From DATGLE01 sp035294325 (GTDB taxonomy: Bacteria; Chloroflexota; Ktedonobacteria; Ktedonobacterales; Ktedonobacteraceae): a stretch of DNA of 64,000 nt. The stretch's first letter is position 1. Each line of letters starts with the position of its first letter. The stretch is taken from NCBI GenBank assembly GCA_035294325.1, contig DATGLE010000210.1, positions 3,155-67,154 on the forward strand, read 5' to 3'. The notes under the pieces were generated by a model. The model was not told the DNA's origin and ran no database searches. It saw only the letters and a program-made list of their open reading frames with translations. The translations under genes and the position numbers were made by a program. This document shows positions 17,000-26,143 of this stretch, in pieces.

Positions 17000-17040
17000 A
17001 TAGATCACACCTCCACCGCTCTGAGAACTGGTGGGATAGT

Positions 17041-17142
17041 CGCGCGGCGGAGCCGCGCCAGAAATGGAGATTGTTTTGCGAAAATGCGCGCGGCGCATTT
17101 TCGCAAAACAATCTCCTCAGGACGAGCGCCACGGGCGCGAGC
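17041..17142. repeat. Variable-stem palindrome flanked by both GC modules
   Basis: A GCGGCGGAGCCGC module (17043 onward) precedes perfect 24-bp arms (17066-17089 and 17093-17116; core TTGTTTTGCGAAAATGCGC). The module CGAGCGCCACGGGCGCGAGC follows at 17123-17142. The order is the reverse of the element at 44482. It lies in the gap after the FAD oxidoreductase. Confidence 0.8.
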
Positions 17143-17202
17143 ACGCGCGGGTGCTGGAAATCAGGCGTATTATAATATAGTACAGTAAGGAGAAATGAAT
17201 AC

Positions 17203-18234
17203 ATGCGCACAAGCCGGGGGATACTTGAAAGACTGGAGCAGGGAATCGTCATAGGAGGAGAAGGCTACGTCTTTGAGCTTGAACGCCGGGGCTACATCAA
17301 GGCCGGCCCATACGTCCCGGAAGTCGTGCTCGACTTCCCGGAGGCGGTCAAAGAACTGCACCGCGAATTTCTGCGTGCCGGCTGCGAGGTAATGGTTGCC
17401 CTGACCTACTACGCCCATCGTGAGAAGCTGAGAGACGTTGGGCGTGAAAATGATCTGGAGCGCATGAATCGCCAGGCCGTCCGGCTCGCCAACGAGGTCG
17501 CGCGCGAAGGCGATGCACTTGTCGCTGGCAATATTTGCAACACCTGGGCCTACGATCCGTCTAACGCGCGGGAGACCGCGAAGGTTGTGCGCGCCATGTA
17601 CGAGGAGCAACTGACCTGGGCGGTTGAAGAGGGCATCGATTTTGTCATCTCGGAGACCAACGATTACCTCGGCGAAGCGCTGATCGGCCTGGAGGTCATC
17701 AAGCAACTGAACCTGCCAGCGATGGTCACGCTGGCATCGGTGCAGCCGGAGAAGACGCGCGACGGCTACGATTACGTCGAAGCCTGCAAGATCCTGGCCG
17801 ATCATGGCGCCGATATCGTCGGGCTGAACTGTGACCGCGGGCCGGCGAGCATGCTGCCCTTGATCGAGAAGGTGCGAGCCTCCGTCAATTGCTACGTCGC
17901 CGCTCAACCCGTGCCATATCGCACCGACGCGCGGCATCCCACCTTCGAGTCCCTGCAATTGAGCGGCGGAGAGCGCGCGTTCCCGCTGGCGCTGGAGCCA
18001 TTCCTGCTCAATCGCTTCGAGATGGCCGACTTCGCGCGCCGCGCGCAGGCCGCCGGGGTTAACTACATCGGCATCTGCTGCGGCGGCGCGCCCCATTATG
18101 TGCGGGCGATGGCCGAGGCTATAGGGAAAACAACTCCGGCCAGCCGGTACTCCCCGGCGATGGATCTGCATCCCATGCTCGGTTCACACGTTGATGAGAA
18201 GGACAAAGCGTTTCTCGGCGACTGGAAATCCTGA
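17203..18234 (+). CDS. Homocysteine S-methyltransferase family protein (BHMT-like)
   Basis: A 343-residue TIM-barrel methyltransferase of the homocysteine-binding family. It has GGEGYVFELERRGYI at the start, a VGLNCDRGP segment (the zinc-ligand GxNC position) and YIGICCGGAPHYVRAMAEA (the paired Cys ligands). Family members move a methyl group from betaine, S-methylmethionine or similar donors to homocysteine. The donor here cannot be read from sequence. The neighbouring amine oxidase suggests a betaine/dimethylglycine/sarcosine theme (inference). TATAAT at 17171 and an AAGGAG site precede the ATG. Confidence 0.85.
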   Translation: MRTSRGILERLEQGIVIGGEGYVFELERRGYIKAGPYVPEVVLDFPEAVKELHREFLRAGCEVMVALTYYAHREKLRDVGRENDLERMNRQAVRLANEVAREGDALVAGNICNTWAYDPSNARETAKVVRAMYEEQLTWAVEEGIDFVISETNDYLGEALIGLEVIKQLNLPAMVTLASVQPEKTRDGYDYVEACKILADHGADIVGLNCDRGPASMLPLIEKVRASVNCYVAAQPVPYRTDARHPTFESLQLSGGERAFPLALEPFLLNRFEMADFARRAQAAGVNYIGICCGGAPHYVRAMAEAIGKTTPASRYSPAMDLHPMLGSHVDEKDKAFLGDWKS

Positions 18235-18265
18235 ATCGTGAAACATTTCATTGCGGAGGCCACTT

Positions 18266-19165
18266 ATGCCAGAACAACTCGGTTTTATCGGCCTCGGCCT
18301 CATGGGCAGGCCGATGACGCGCAATTTGCTCAGAGCCGGCTACCAGGTGACGGTGTTCAATCGCAGCCAGCCCGCCATCGACGAACTCGCGGCACAGGGG
18401 GCGCTCCCGGCGCGATCAGCGCGCGAGGTGGCCGAACACTGCACGCTGCTGATTACGATGCTGCCGGATTCACCCGATGTGGAGAGCGTGATCTTCGGCG
18501 CGAATGGCGCGCTGCAAGGGGCGCGCGAGGGCCTGCTGCTGATCGACATGAGCACGATTTCGCCGCTGGCCGCACGGCGCTTCGCCGCCGCCCTTCAGCG
18601 CCATGGCGTGCATTTCCTCGATGCACCGGTGAGCGGGGGCGATGCCGGTGCCAGAGCCGCGACGCTCTCGATCATGGTAGGCGGTCAGGAGGCCGATTTT
18701 GAACGCGCTCGCCCCATCTTCTCCGCCCTGGGCCAGCGCGTCACCTATTGCGGTCCCAGCGGCTCCGGCCAGGTCGTCAAAGCCTGCAACCAGATCGTGG
18801 TCGCACTGATAATCGAGGCCATCGCGGAGGCGCTCGTGCTCGGCTCTAAAGCAGGCGTGCGCCCCGAGACTATCCTCCAGGTTCTCGGAGGCGGCCTGGC
18901 GCAAAACCGCGTGCTGGAGTTGCGCGGGCCGAGCATGATTAAGCACGACTTCGCCCCCGGCGGCAAGGCGAAGTTTCATCACAAGGATCTCGGCTTCGCT
19001 CTGCAACTGGCCCGCGAACACGGCGTCTCCCTACCGCTGACTGCCCTGGTGGATCAACTTTTCGCCGTTCTTGTCGATAAAGGTCTGGGGGACCTCGACC
19101 ATTCGGCGCTGCTGGCGGTCCTGGAAATGCTATCGCAGCATTCGCTGACGGATAACCCCTCCTGA
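18266..19165 (+). CDS. glxR: Tartronate semialdehyde reductase (beta-hydroxyacid dehydrogenase family)
   Basis: NAD(P)H-dependent reduction of tartronate semialdehyde to glycerate. The 299-residue protein has GFIGLGLMGRPMTRNLL (nucleotide fold), FNRS, LDAPVSGGDAGARAATLSIM (substrate loop), the catalytic lysine in GQVVKACNQI, and KAKFHHKDLG. 3-Hydroxyisobutyrate dehydrogenase is the main alternative; Hyi and glycerate kinase in the same window favour the glyoxylate route. The ATG at 18266 follows GCGGAGG at 6 nt; an upstream in-frame ATG at 18251 overlaps that site. Confidence 0.85.
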   Translation: MPEQLGFIGLGLMGRPMTRNLLRAGYQVTVFNRSQPAIDELAAQGALPARSAREVAEHCTLLITMLPDSPDVESVIFGANGALQGAREGLLLIDMSTISPLAARRFAAALQRHGVHFLDAPVSGGDAGARAATLSIMVGGQEADFERARPIFSALGQRVTYCGPSGSGQVVKACNQIVVALIIEAIAEALVLGSKAGVRPETILQVLGGGLAQNRVLELRGPSMIKHDFAPGGKAKFHHKDLGFALQLAREHGVSLPLTALVDQLFAVLVDKGLGDLDHSALLAVLEMLSQHSLTDNPS

Positions 19166-19338
19166 TGAAACGAAAGAGCAAAGGCGGACTGCCCCCAAAG
19201 CAAAAATCATAAAAGGGCAGGCGCCACATAGTCATATTGACTGGAGAACGACGAATTACCTAGCCAGTTACGTTTATAGGTGATGTTCGTCCTCCTGTAT
19301 AGTTTCTCTGAATATCGCACTAGCAAGGGGCATCGCCT

Positions 19339-20700
19339 ATGAAGCGTTTGCGGACTCTGCTTACAGCGCCGGTCATCGGCATTTTTGGTCTGGCTCTGGT
19401 TGTGCGCGTTCTCTATAACATGATTGGTGCCCGCGACTACTACCCTCTGCACGATTCGCTCACCTACCAGACCATCGCCTTCAATATCCTTCGCGAGCAC
19501 TGCTACTGCCTGCTGCCCAATCTGCCAACCGTTGACCGCGCGCCGCTCTGGCCGGCTATTATCGCCGCTATCTATGGCGCCCTCGGCCCTCATGATCGCA
19601 CGGTACGCCTTTTTCTCTGTATCGTCGGATCCGCTACCTGTGTATTGATCTATTTCTTTGCGCGTGATCTGTTCAGCAAACACGCCGGTCTCTTCGCCGG
19701 ACTTTTCGCGGCCATTTATCCATTCCTTTTCGTCTATGACGCCTGGCTCTATTCAGAATCGCTCTATATTTTTCTTTTGCTCGCCTTCTGCTATACGCTC
19801 TATTACCTGCAACGCACCCTGCGCTGGAGTCTGATACTGCTGAGCGGGGTACTGCTCGTGCTGCTCTCGCTAACACGCCCCAACGGACCCGCTATTCTCG
19901 CACTCTTTCTCATCTGGGCGTTTGTGATGGGACGCGCAAAGCAAATTCCCTGGCCCGGGGTGATCAGGAGTGCGCTCACCGTCATCATTGTCTTCCTCGC
20001 ACTTATTGCCCCCTGGACCATACGCAATTACGAGGTCACGCATGCCTTCGTGCCTACGGCTGTGGGCGATGGCAAGGTGCTGCTCGGCGCCTATAACGAT
20101 AAGATCGCCGATCCGCACTACTCCGACGGCTACTATCTTGGGATCTGGATCATCCCCACCGAGTCCACGCCACAGGTCGCGGACCGCTTCCCCGCCAATT
20201 GCGCCGGCCCCTGCGAAGTGACACGCGACAACACCTACAAGGCAGAAGCCGTGCAATGGATGCAGGTGAACATATCGAAAATGCCCTATTTGCTCGCCTT
20301 ACATTTTATCAATATGTGGCAGACCGGTTCGCAGGAAGCGGATCTCGCCATCAACCGTTTCCCTGACCGGCCTGCATCACGGCTCGTGGTGACGATGATG
20401 CAGATTATGACTCCAGTCCTCTTTGCGCTGGCCGCGCTCGGCCTGATCGTCACTTTGCGAAGGCGCTGGCGCGACCTGCTCTTTTTCTATCTGATTATCG
20501 CGTTCACTATCATACAATGTATCATCCTCTACGGTATTCCGCGGTTCCGCGCGCCTATTGAACCCATGCTCATTATCCTGGGTGCGGGCGCTCTATGGTG
20601 GCTGGCAACCCTGCGCAAAAAACGCAGCCTGCTGCGGCAAAAAAAATCGGAGGCGGCTGCGGAAGCTGTAACTGTGAGCGTGGAAAAAGCTATTAAATAG
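19339..20700 (+). CDS. GT-C type membrane glycosyltransferase (family 39/ArnT-like)
   Basis: A 453-residue polytopic membrane protein with about ten hydrophobic segments. An early GARDYYPLHDSLTYQTIA loop after the first segment resembles the DD/DE catalytic loop of lipid-phosphate-sugar-dependent glycosyltransferases. A PLWPAIIAAIYGALGPHD turn follows, and IPRFRAPIEPMLIILGAG near the end matches the C-terminal signature of these enzymes (R-x-R-x-P-x-EP). It would transfer a sugar from a polyprenyl-phosphate carrier to lipid or protein outside the membrane. It stands alone, and the acceptor is unknown. Confidence 0.75.
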   Translation: MKRLRTLLTAPVIGIFGLALVVRVLYNMIGARDYYPLHDSLTYQTIAFNILREHCYCLLPNLPTVDRAPLWPAIIAAIYGALGPHDRTVRLFLCIVGSATCVLIYFFARDLFSKHAGLFAGLFAAIYPFLFVYDAWLYSESLYIFLLLAFCYTLYYLQRTLRWSLILLSGVLLVLLSLTRPNGPAILALFLIWAFVMGRAKQIPWPGVIRSALTVIIVFLALIAPWTIRNYEVTHAFVPTAVGDGKVLLGAYNDKIADPHYSDGYYLGIWIIPTESTPQVADRFPANCAGPCEVTRDNTYKAEAVQWMQVNISKMPYLLALHFINMWQTGSQEADLAINRFPDRPASRLVVTMMQIMTPVLFALAALGLIVTLRRRWRDLLFFYLIIAFTIIQCIILYGIPRFRAPIEPMLIILGAGALWWLATLRKKRSLLRQKKSEAAAEAVTVSVEKAIK

Positions 20701-20937
20701 CCGGGCATTTACCGCTACTGCCCATAGAGCGTTATTTCATGATACAATAAAGAGGACAAAATGGCGATGGGGCGCCAGTAATCGAATGCAGAGCACAGAT
20801 AGGCTAAAGAGTTGTTTTTTTTGCGTTGTTCAGACTATAATGTCTACAATTAACCACCGGCTACGACCACCGGCAATAAGCGGCACTCCAATCTTTTTCA
20901 CGTATCTTCCAACATCAAAAGCAGATAGGTGCGAACG

Positions 20938-23900
20938 ATGAGCAGTAAAGTTACCTATCGTCAGCAATTCACGCGCTGTGGGAAACCGCGCTGCCGCAAA
21001 TGCAGGGAAGGTGCTGGACACGGGCCATACTGGTACGCATATTGGAGCGAAAAAGGGCGCACGGTCAGCAAATACATCGGTACACGTCTACCCGAAGGCA
21101 TAGAGGCGTCACAGATATATTCAGGAGAGGCCGAAGCGGAGGGCGCCAGGGCAGGCAGCCATAATCCGCCTTCGCCTGTACTACGCGTCTATCTACTTGG
21201 TCAGTTTCGCATCGAGCGTAAGGTTGGCAGCGAGTGGCGCGCCGTCGACAGTCGCACCTGGCATCGCCGCCGCGCGCGCGCATTGCTGGGCTGCCTGCTC
21301 AGCCATGCCGGGCGCCGGCTGGGCCGCGAGCAAATCATGGAACTGCTCTGGCCCGATCTCGACATCGATGTCGCCGCGAATCGCTTGAACGGCGCTGTGC
21401 ATGAACTGCGCCAGATCCTTGAGCCGGAGATTGCCCGTCCGGCGGCCTCGCGTATGCTGCGTCTCGAACGCGATGTGCTTGAGCTTGCCGATGATACGCA
21501 GGTCTGGGTTGACGCCGAGGAGTTCGAGCGCCTGCTAAAAGCGGCGGAGACCTGCACGGATCCCGAACAGACCGAAGCTCTGCTTGATGAAGCTGCCTCG
21601 CTCTATAGAGGCAGTTATTTATTGGAAGAACTCTATTCGGAGTGGGCCGCGCCCCGCCGCGATGCATTGCAGCGGGAATGGGTGGGGCTGCTGCTCAAAC
21701 TGGCGGACCTGCGAGCGCGGCGCGGCGCCTTCGTCAGCGCTATCGAACTGCTGGATCGACTGCGCGCCGCCGACCCCACGAACGAAACCGCGCTTCAACG
21801 TTTGATGCTGCTGCTGACACGGCTTGACCGGCGCGGCGAGGCGCTTCAGATCTATCGCCAGCATGCCGCTATGCTGCAACGCGATTACGAAAGCGAGCCA
21901 TTACGCGAGACCGTCGAACTCTACGAGGCGCTGCGCAAGGGCCTCGTTCCGCCCCCCATATCTGCGCCAGCACAACCCGCCGCAGCGCCGCAGGAGCAAG
22001 AGGCGAAGCCCACCGTCCCCTCTCGTGATACAAAACAGGCTTCACCAGCGCAGACATTCTCCTTTGTGCGTCCCGTCTTCCAGTTGGGGCGCCATAATCA
22101 GAGTCCGCTGATTGGTCGCGAGCGTGAACTGGAGACCATGCGCCAGGTCATGCTCTCTCTGGAGGGCGTCGCGACGCAGGAAGGCGCCGGTCCCGAGGAG
22201 GATATGGTCTCCCGCGCTCTGCACACTGCCGCCACTGCTCACGGAGCGCGCCGGCCACATTTCCTGCTGCTGCGGGGCGAGGCCGGCATCGGCAAGACAC
22301 GCCTGGCCGAAGAATTGAGCCTCGAAGCCTATACGCGCGGGTGGGCCGTGGCCTGGAGCAGATCATACGAGCAGGAGCGCGCCATCCCCTATCGTCCCTG
22401 GACAGAAGTATTGCGCGTGCTGCTGCACGGCACCGCTACCTTTTCAGAACTGGTCAATAGCGTCACGACAAGCGGAAGCGCCGGCGCGCCGTCCCCATCG
22501 TCCGTCAAGCTCGAACGCCTCAGTGCGCTGCTGCCCGAACTGGCAATCGATGCCGCCCAGCCGGCCATGCGCTCACCGGCTCCGCTGCCACACGAGCAGG
22601 AGCGCCTGCACCTCTGGGAAGCCGCGCTTGGCCTGCTAGGTACGCTGAGCAAAATTCATCCGCTGCTGCTGGTCTTCGACGATCTGCACTGGGCCGATGA
22701 CAGCAGCATCGACCTCCTCACCTATCTCGCACACCATCTCCAGGATCAACGCGTCCTGCTGCTCGTCACCTGCCGCGAAGGCGAGCTACCGCCGCTGCAC
22801 CGGCTGCGCACGCTCATTACCGATCTGAAGCGCGAACAGACTATCGTCGCCCTTTCTGTGCAGCCGCTGACGCACTCCCAGATCGGTACGCTGCTGGCGC
22901 ACCTGCCCGAAGACATTGTAGCGAGCATCCAGACCCAGGCCGCCGGCAACCCCTTCTTTGCCGAGGAACTCGCGCGCTACCTGGAAGCCATGTATAGCGA
23001 TGAAGATCTTCCCCTGCCCATCGCCGTCAGTCGCCACATCGAAACCACCCCCGGCGCCTATGCCACGCACCCGGCTCGATCATCGCGCGCGCTGCCAGAG
23101 GCTATCGCCGCCGTGCTTGAACGGCGCCTCAGCCGGTTGAGCGGCGGCTGTCAGGCGCTGCTTGGCAAGGCCGCCGTCCTCGGTGGCTCCTTCGAACTGA
23201 GCCAGTTGTTGCCGATGGTCAGGGAGCACGATGAGGATACTGTCCTCGATCTGCTGGAAGAGGCCCTTCAGGCCGGGCTATTGACGGAAGAGGGCACAGG
23301 CGCGCACATCACCTATCACTTCTGGCACCCACTGATTATCAGCCATCTCTACGAGCGGCTGTCGGCGGCACGGCGCGCTCAGCTCCATCGCCGGGCTGCG
23401 GAGGCTATCAAAGCGACGCATGTGGCCTCGCAGGAGAAGGTCGCGGCCGCTATCGTTCATCACCTCAGCAGGGGCGGCGGCGATCCCGTGCAGATCGCCC
23501 ATTATGCGGAACTGGCAGGCAACGAGGCATATTCTCTGGCTGCCTACTCGGAGGCGCAGCAATACTACCTGCAAGCCATTCAGGCCAGCATTGGCGCCGA
23601 ACAATCTATATCGAATGACGCCGATATTCACCAGCAAATTCGTTCTATCATGCCCCATATCATCTCGCCTCTCTTAAAGGCTGATCCTTTGCATATTTGC
23701 CGCCTGCTGGAACTCGTGGCCGAGTGCAGCATGGTACAGGGCAATTTCGAGGATGCCCGCTACCTCTACGAATATATCCTCGACCTGCGCAGCAGCGAAA
23801 GATTCCAGCGGCAAGGATTTCCCGCTCAGAACGATCAAGAGCGGCGCAAAGAGGTCCAGATCCAGGCGCTGCTCTGGCGTGAGATCGGCAACACCTGGAC

Positions 23901-25323
23901 CGCTACAGGCGATTGTGTGCGCACCTACCAGTGCTACGAACGCGGCAAGGAGGTGATGACCAGAGCTGGCATCACCAGCGGTGCGGCCTGGGCCTGCCTG
24001 CACTTGCAATATGGCGCTACGCTCAGGCTGGAGGGCAATTATCACGAGGCGCGGCGCTACTTGCAGGAAGCGCTGGAAATGCTGGAGAGCGTGGTCCAGC
24101 AATCGTCCGAGCAGCGGGAGAGCGCCCCGGCGCAGGCGCACAAAGAGCTACAGACGCGGACGGAGCGGGCGCTGCTCGGTGATCCGCTGGAAATCGGCGA
24201 TGCGCACGAAAAGCTGGGCATCGTGGCGGCCAGCGTGGGTGAGCTGAGCGAGGGCATCAAGCATATGCATATCGCGCTGAGCATCTATGAGCAGCGCGAA
24301 CTGGTCTCAGAGATGGCGCGCGTGTGCGGCAACCTGGGCGCCGCCTCTATCGTGCAGGGCGAGCTTGACGCGGCACGCCAGTATTTGCAGCGCTCACTCG
24401 ATCTTGCCGAACGGACGGGCGACCTGCCCAATATGGCGCACGTCATGCTCAATCTCGGCGATGCTTCTCATCGCATCGGCGATCTGCTCGAATCGGAGAA
24501 GTGGTATAAGCACAGCCTCGCGCTCGCCGAGCGTATCAATGACCGCGAGCGTATGAATGGCTGCCTGGTCGAACTCTCCAGCGTGCAGCAAGACCTGGGC
24601 AATCTGGACGAGGCGGCCAGCAGCCTCAAACGCGCGCTCTCCATCGGGCGCTCCCTGAGAAATTCTCGCTGTATCCGCTACGCGCTGATCAGCATGGCCG
24701 ACCTGCGCATTACATCAGCTATCATTAAGGGCAATCTATTGCTGGATAGCACACACTACAACCGGCCCCCTGCGTCCTGCCAGCGCCTCCTCTTCCGCGC
24801 GCGCTCAACCTTGCAGCGGGCCATCTCCTTTGAAGGATTGGAGATCGAGGCGATCATCGATGGCAAGCTGCTGCTGGCTATGCTCAACTTCTTGCTGGGC
24901 GACCTGGAGACCGCAGAATCCATGACGGCGCAGATCCTCAGGGAGAGCTACGAAAATGAAATTGTCCGCAGCATCGGGCGCGCCTATCGCTTATTGGGGC
25001 GCATCATGACGGCCCGTGGCGACTACGAGCAGGCGGATTACTACTTCGAGCAGGCGATACAGATTTTTCAGGAACGAGAGTTTCGCCTGGAATACGCGCG
25101 GGCGCTGCACGGCTATGGCATTTCTCTGGCGCAGCGCCGCTCCGCTGCCACTCCGATAACCGCGCGCGAGACGGGCGAGCAGGCGCACCGCCGGGGACTC
25201 GATTACCTCCACGAAGCGCGCCATATCTTTTCCTCCTGCCACGCCGATCTCGAATCCACCTGGGTTGAATACGTCCTCGTACAACTGGGGGAACCGAGCG
25301 CCGCCGGCGTCCGTGAGATATAA
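20938..25323 (+). CDS. Giant SARP-like regulator: Cys-rich N-terminus, BTAD, AAA ATPase, TPR repeats
   Basis: A 1461-residue regulator. Residues 1-55 are a short Cys/aromatic segment (TRCGKPRCRKC, GHGPYWYAYW, KYIGTRLPEG) like the DUF6788-type motif. About 80-165 is an OmpR-like winged helix (LGQFRIE, LLSHAGRRLGREQIMELLWP). About 170-335 is the bacterial transcriptional activation domain. An AAA/STAND ATPase follows (PLIGRERELE at 390, Walker A GEAGIGKT at 447-454, Walker B LLVFDDLHWADD near 578). TPR-like helical repeats fill 870 to the end (e.g. AARQYLQRSLDLAERTGDLP). It likely activates transcription on ATP/ligand-dependent assembly. A GTG lies three codons upstream; the ATG has an AGGTG site 6 nt before it. 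No obvious target operon adjoins. Confidence 0.88.
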   Translation: MSSKVTYRQQFTRCGKPRCRKCREGAGHGPYWYAYWSEKGRTVSKYIGTRLPEGIEASQIYSGEAEAEGARAGSHNPPSPVLRVYLLGQFRIERKVGSEWRAVDSRTWHRRRARALLGCLLSHAGRRLGREQIMELLWPDLDIDVAANRLNGAVHELRQILEPEIARPAASRMLRLERDVLELADDTQVWVDAEEFERLLKAAETCTDPEQTEALLDEAASLYRGSYLLEELYSEWAAPRRDALQREWVGLLLKLADLRARRGAFVSAIELLDRLRAADPTNETALQRLMLLLTRLDRRGEALQIYRQHAAMLQRDYESEPLRETVELYEALRKGLVPPPISAPAQPAAAPQEQEAKPTVPSRDTKQASPAQTFSFVRPVFQLGRHNQSPLIGRERELETMRQVMLSLEGVATQEGAGPEEDMVSRALHTAATAHGARRPHFLLLRGEAGIGKTRLAEELSLEAYTRGWAVAWSRSYEQERAIPYRPWTEVLRVLLHGTATFSELVNSVTTSGSAGAPSPSSVKLERLSALLPELAIDAAQPAMRSPAPLPHEQERLHLWEAALGLLGTLSKIHPLLLVFDDLHWADDSSIDLLTYLAHHLQDQRVLLLVTCREGELPPLHRLRTLITDLKREQTIVALSVQPLTHSQIGTLLAHLPEDIVASIQTQAAGNPFFAEELARYLEAMYSDEDLPLPIAVSRHIETTPGAYATHPARSSRALPEAIAAVLERRLSRLSGGCQALLGKAAVLGGSFELSQLLPMVREHDEDTVLDLLEEALQAGLLTEEGTGAHITYHFWHPLIISHLYERLSAARRAQLHRRAAEAIKATHVASQEKVAAAIVHHLSRGGGDPVQIAHYAELAGNEAYSLAAYSEAQQYYLQAIQASIGAEQSISNDADIHQQIRSIMPHIISPLLKADPLHICRLLELVAECSMVQGNFEDARYLYEYILDLRSSERFQRQGFPAQNDQERRKEVQIQALLWREIGNTWTATGDCVRTYQCYERGKEVMTRAGITSGAAWACLHLQYGATLRLEGNYHEARRYLQEALEMLESVVQQSSEQRESAPAQAHKELQTRTERALLGDPLEIGDAHEKLGIVAASVGELSEGIKHMHIALSIYEQRELVSEMARVCGNLGAASIVQGELDAARQYLQRSLDLAERTGDLPNMAHVMLNLGDASHRIGDLLESEKWYKHSLALAERINDRERMNGCLVELSSVQQDLGNLDEAASSLKRALSIGRSLRNSRCIRYALISMADLRITSAIIKGNLLLDSTHYNRPPASCQRLLFRARSTLQRAISFEGLEIEAIIDGKLLLAMLNFLLGDLETAESMTAQILRESYENEIVRSIGRAYRLLGRIMTARGDYEQADYYFEQAIQIFQEREFRLEYARALHGYGISLAQRRSAATPITARETGEQAHRRGLDYLHEARHIFSSCHADLESTWVEYVLVQLGEPSAAGVREI

Positions 25324-25327
25324 TACA

Positions 25328-25415
25328 TGTGTGTTGATGGCATAGCGGGGCGAACTGCGTCCGCCCCGCTATGCCATCAACACACAAACACTCGCGAAGC
25401 GCCGCAGGCGCTGAG
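25328..25415. repeat. Variable-stem palindrome with GC module after the BTAD regulator
   Basis: Perfect 25-bp arms (25328-25352 and 25362-25386; core TTGATGGCATAGCGGGGCG) begin 5 bp after the regulator stop. The module GAAGCGCCGCAGGCGCTGAG lies at 25396-25415. It may terminate the long regulator transcript. Confidence 0.78.
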
Positions 25416-25444
25416 AAGTCAGATTATATGAAAGGTATTTCTGG

Positions 25445-26143
25445 ATGCCCAACGATTATGAGGATGTAACGACCTTACAGCAGCAGGCACAAACACGCCG
25501 CGAAATCGAGCAGGCGATTACACAGCTTTTTGCTCCTGAAGACGAGGCCCTGCGCTCCGCGCTCGCAGCGGCAAAAGAGGCTGGCCTGCCGCTCATTCAG
25601 ATCTCGCCCATCCAGGGGAAATTGCTGCAACTGCTCGCGGCGGCCTGCAACGCGCGCAAAATACTGGAGATCGGCTCCCTGGCAGGCTACAGCGGTATCT
25701 GGCTGGCCCGCGCGCTGCCCGCCGGGGGGCGCCTCATCACCCTGGAGATCAATCCGAAGCACGCCGAGGTCGTGCGCGATTCCTTCAAACGCGCCGGCGT
25801 GGCGGATCGCAGCGAAGTGCGCGTGGGTAAGGCGCTCGATCTGCTCCCACAGTTGGAGGGCGAGGCTCCTTTCGACCTTGTTTTCATCGATGCCGATAAA
25901 ACGCCCTACCCACAATATCTCGATTGGGCGCTGCGGCTCACGCGCCCCGGCAGCATCATCGTGGCCGACAATTGCGTTCGCGGCAAACGGCTGTGGAAGG
26001 CTGCGGACCAGGATGAGGTCGAGGCGAGCGTCTATGAGTATAATCGACGCGCCGCCAGCGATCCGCGCCTGGTCTCGCTCGCCCTCGCCATCGACAACGA
26101 CGCAACCGATGGCTTTACCATCTCGGTAGTGCGGCAAGATTAG
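25445..26143 (+). CDS. SAM-dependent O-methyltransferase (caffeoyl-CoA/catechol OMT family)
   Basis: A 232-residue class I methyltransferase of the OMT_3 group. Motifs are ARKILEIGSLAGYSGIWLA (SAM motif I), LITLEINPKHAEV (motif II acid), FDLVFIDADKTPYPQYLDWA (metal-ligand Asp/Lys segment) and SIIVADNCVRGKR (metal-ligand DN). Members methylate vicinal hydroxyls with Mg or Ca. The substrate is unknown. Its stop overlaps the stop of the convergent FAD oxidoreductase by 4 bp. Confidence 0.87.
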   Translation: MPNDYEDVTTLQQQAQTRREIEQAITQLFAPEDEALRSALAAAKEAGLPLIQISPIQGKLLQLLAAACNARKILEIGSLAGYSGIWLARALPAGGRLITLEINPKHAEVVRDSFKRAGVADRSEVRVGKALDLLPQLEGEAPFDLVFIDADKTPYPQYLDWALRLTRPGSIIVADNCVRGKRLWKAADQDEVEASVYEYNRRAASDPRLVSLALAIDNDATDGFTISVVRQD

